NCBI GenBank assembly: GCA_022496805.1
Contig: CM040087.1
Location: 30,466,253 to 30,530,252 of the forward strand
Direction: 5' to 3'
Length of the DNA: 64,000 nt
Origin: Pohlia nutans
Taxonomy: Eukaryota; Streptophyta; Bryopsida; Bryales; Mniaceae
The position numbers and the translations under genes were made by a program. The notes under the pieces were generated by a model. That model was not told the DNA's origin. It worked only from the letters and a program-made list of their open reading frames with translations, and did not search any database. Within the stretch, counting starts at the first letter, position 1, and every line of letters starts with the position of its first letter. This document shows, piece after piece, positions 63,291 through 64,000 of the stretch.

Positions 63291-63511
63291 ATGGCGGCGC
63301 AGTGGGCGAGAGAGAAGAATGCAGGACTCAATCATCAGTCAGGCATGGGCTCTTATGAATCTAGCGGTAGGGTTGCAGCCTTTTCTCGACACTGCTCCTT
63401 TTTTCTTTTTCTTTTTCCAGCGTAAAGAAGCCCAATGTGCGTGAAATTGCAGCGGCTATGATAAATTATACACCATGTTACCCAGCTTTCGTATCATTGC
63501 CTCCTGATAAG
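63291..63511 (+). CDS. Possible 5' exons of an unrecognised gene (partial)
   Basis: An ATG at 63291 opens MAAQWAREKNAGLNHQSGMG and SYESSGR in GC-richer sequence. A strong polypyrimidine tract and ttttccag acceptor end at 63420. The next segment, to a GGTTGT donor-like site at 63512, has an open frame VKKPNVREIAAAMINYTPCY and PAFVSLPPDK. The simplest in-frame join uses a GT at 63372 with an acceptor a few bases downstream of 63420; other junctions are possible. No family was recognised and downstream exons would lie beyond or in the repeat-rich end. Treat as a candidate only. Confidence 0.4.
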
Positions 63512-63780
63512 GTTGTCAGCCACTACACTACCCTTGAGTCACCACTTGCTTTGCGTTCACTAATAAACCCTTTTTGGTACATTTTTTACATTCATTGAGG
63601 TGAGTGAGTGAGTGACCCTAAAAATCGTCATGTGCAAGGACTAAAGGTACCACTAGCAGGAATTTTTCTATTTCTGGCCTTTTTTTAAAGGTAGCGGAGA
63701 AAGCAAGAATAATGAAGCAACTTACTTATGGAATACAATTTGTTTCATTTATGGCAATACCATAGTGCCTCGTTCAAATA
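63512..63780. other. Possible intron or intergenic DNA at the window end
   Basis: A (GAGT)n-like stretch at 63600-63614 (gtgagtgagtgagtga). No coding sequence was recognised. Confidence 0.35.
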
Positions 63781-64000
63781 CCACATTGTCATAGCCAAAG
63801 TCCATGTTGTCTTAGTCAAACATCATAATGCATGTCCATACTAAATCTAAAATGCCTTGACCAAAGCAGAGTGTTGTCGAAGTTAAAAACCATATTGTCA
63901 AAGTTAAAAACCGTATTGTTAAAGTTAAAAACCGTATTGTCAAAAGCTAAAGACCAGGTAGCCAAAGCCAAAGACCACATTGCCGAAGGTTATGATCATT
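63781..64000. repeat. Tandem repeat of about 21 bases, running off the window
   Basis: Units such as attgtcaaagttaaaaaccgt recur in tandem from about 63870 to the end. More diverged units (attgtcatagccaaagtcca) extend back to about 63785. At least seven units are visible. Confidence 0.8.

Noticed and set aside
63781..64000. CRISPR-like spacing of repeats
   Set aside because: The units are contiguous, diverged tandem copies without unique spacers, and the DNA is eukaryotic.

Overview
This window is nuclear DNA of a plant. Both recognisable genes are intron-containing with GT-AG junctions. The DNA between them is very AT-rich and packed with transposon remnants: a Copia LTR element, a Stowaway-type MITE, long foldback elements and short TTAA-flanked elements. 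Short introns in both genes and the large repeat load would suit a seedless plant such as a bryophyte, but the sequence alone does not fix the lineage.

Layout. 1-3.6 kb: upstream region and a seven-exon gene for NSE4, the kleisin subunit of the SMC5/6 complex. 5.1-6.5 kb: a near-perfect foldback element with Tc1/mariner-like ends. 7.3-8.9 kb: a three-exon gene for a cytosolic-type methionine-R-sulfoxide reductase (MSRB), with a trinucleotide run upstream of the ATG and a MITE plus a TA microsatellite in intron 2. 9.4-12.6 kb, 26-32.5 kb and scattered sites to 62.9 kb: at least 15 short non-autonomous elements that begin TTAACCC(C/T) and end (A/G)GGGTTAA, often nested in one another. 14.9-16.3 kb: a foldback element with a 4-bp target duplication. 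19.6-28.2 kb: several MITEs in otherwise featureless AT-rich DNA. 33.0-33.2 kb: a Stowaway MITE. 40.6-41.3 kb: a possible minus-strand gene relic. 43.2-49.2 kb: an internally deleted Copia retrotransposon with both LTRs and a perfect 5-bp target duplication; its 3' LTR holds a second copy of the 4-bp-duplication foldback, which itself holds two smaller elements. 53.7-55.3 kb: a second Tc1-like foldback interrupted by a TTAA element. 61 kb: a solo LTR inside the end of a TTAA element. 63.3 kb to the end: possible first exons of a third gene and a tandem repeat.

The two host genes are unrelated in function (genome maintenance and protein repair), and nothing suggests co-regulation. The main biological content is the transposon record. 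Pairs of empty and filled sites inside the window show directly that the TTAACCC elements insert at TTAA and duplicate it. That is the piggyBac signature, which I do not recall as a commonly described component of land-plant genomes. No transposase for this group is present here.
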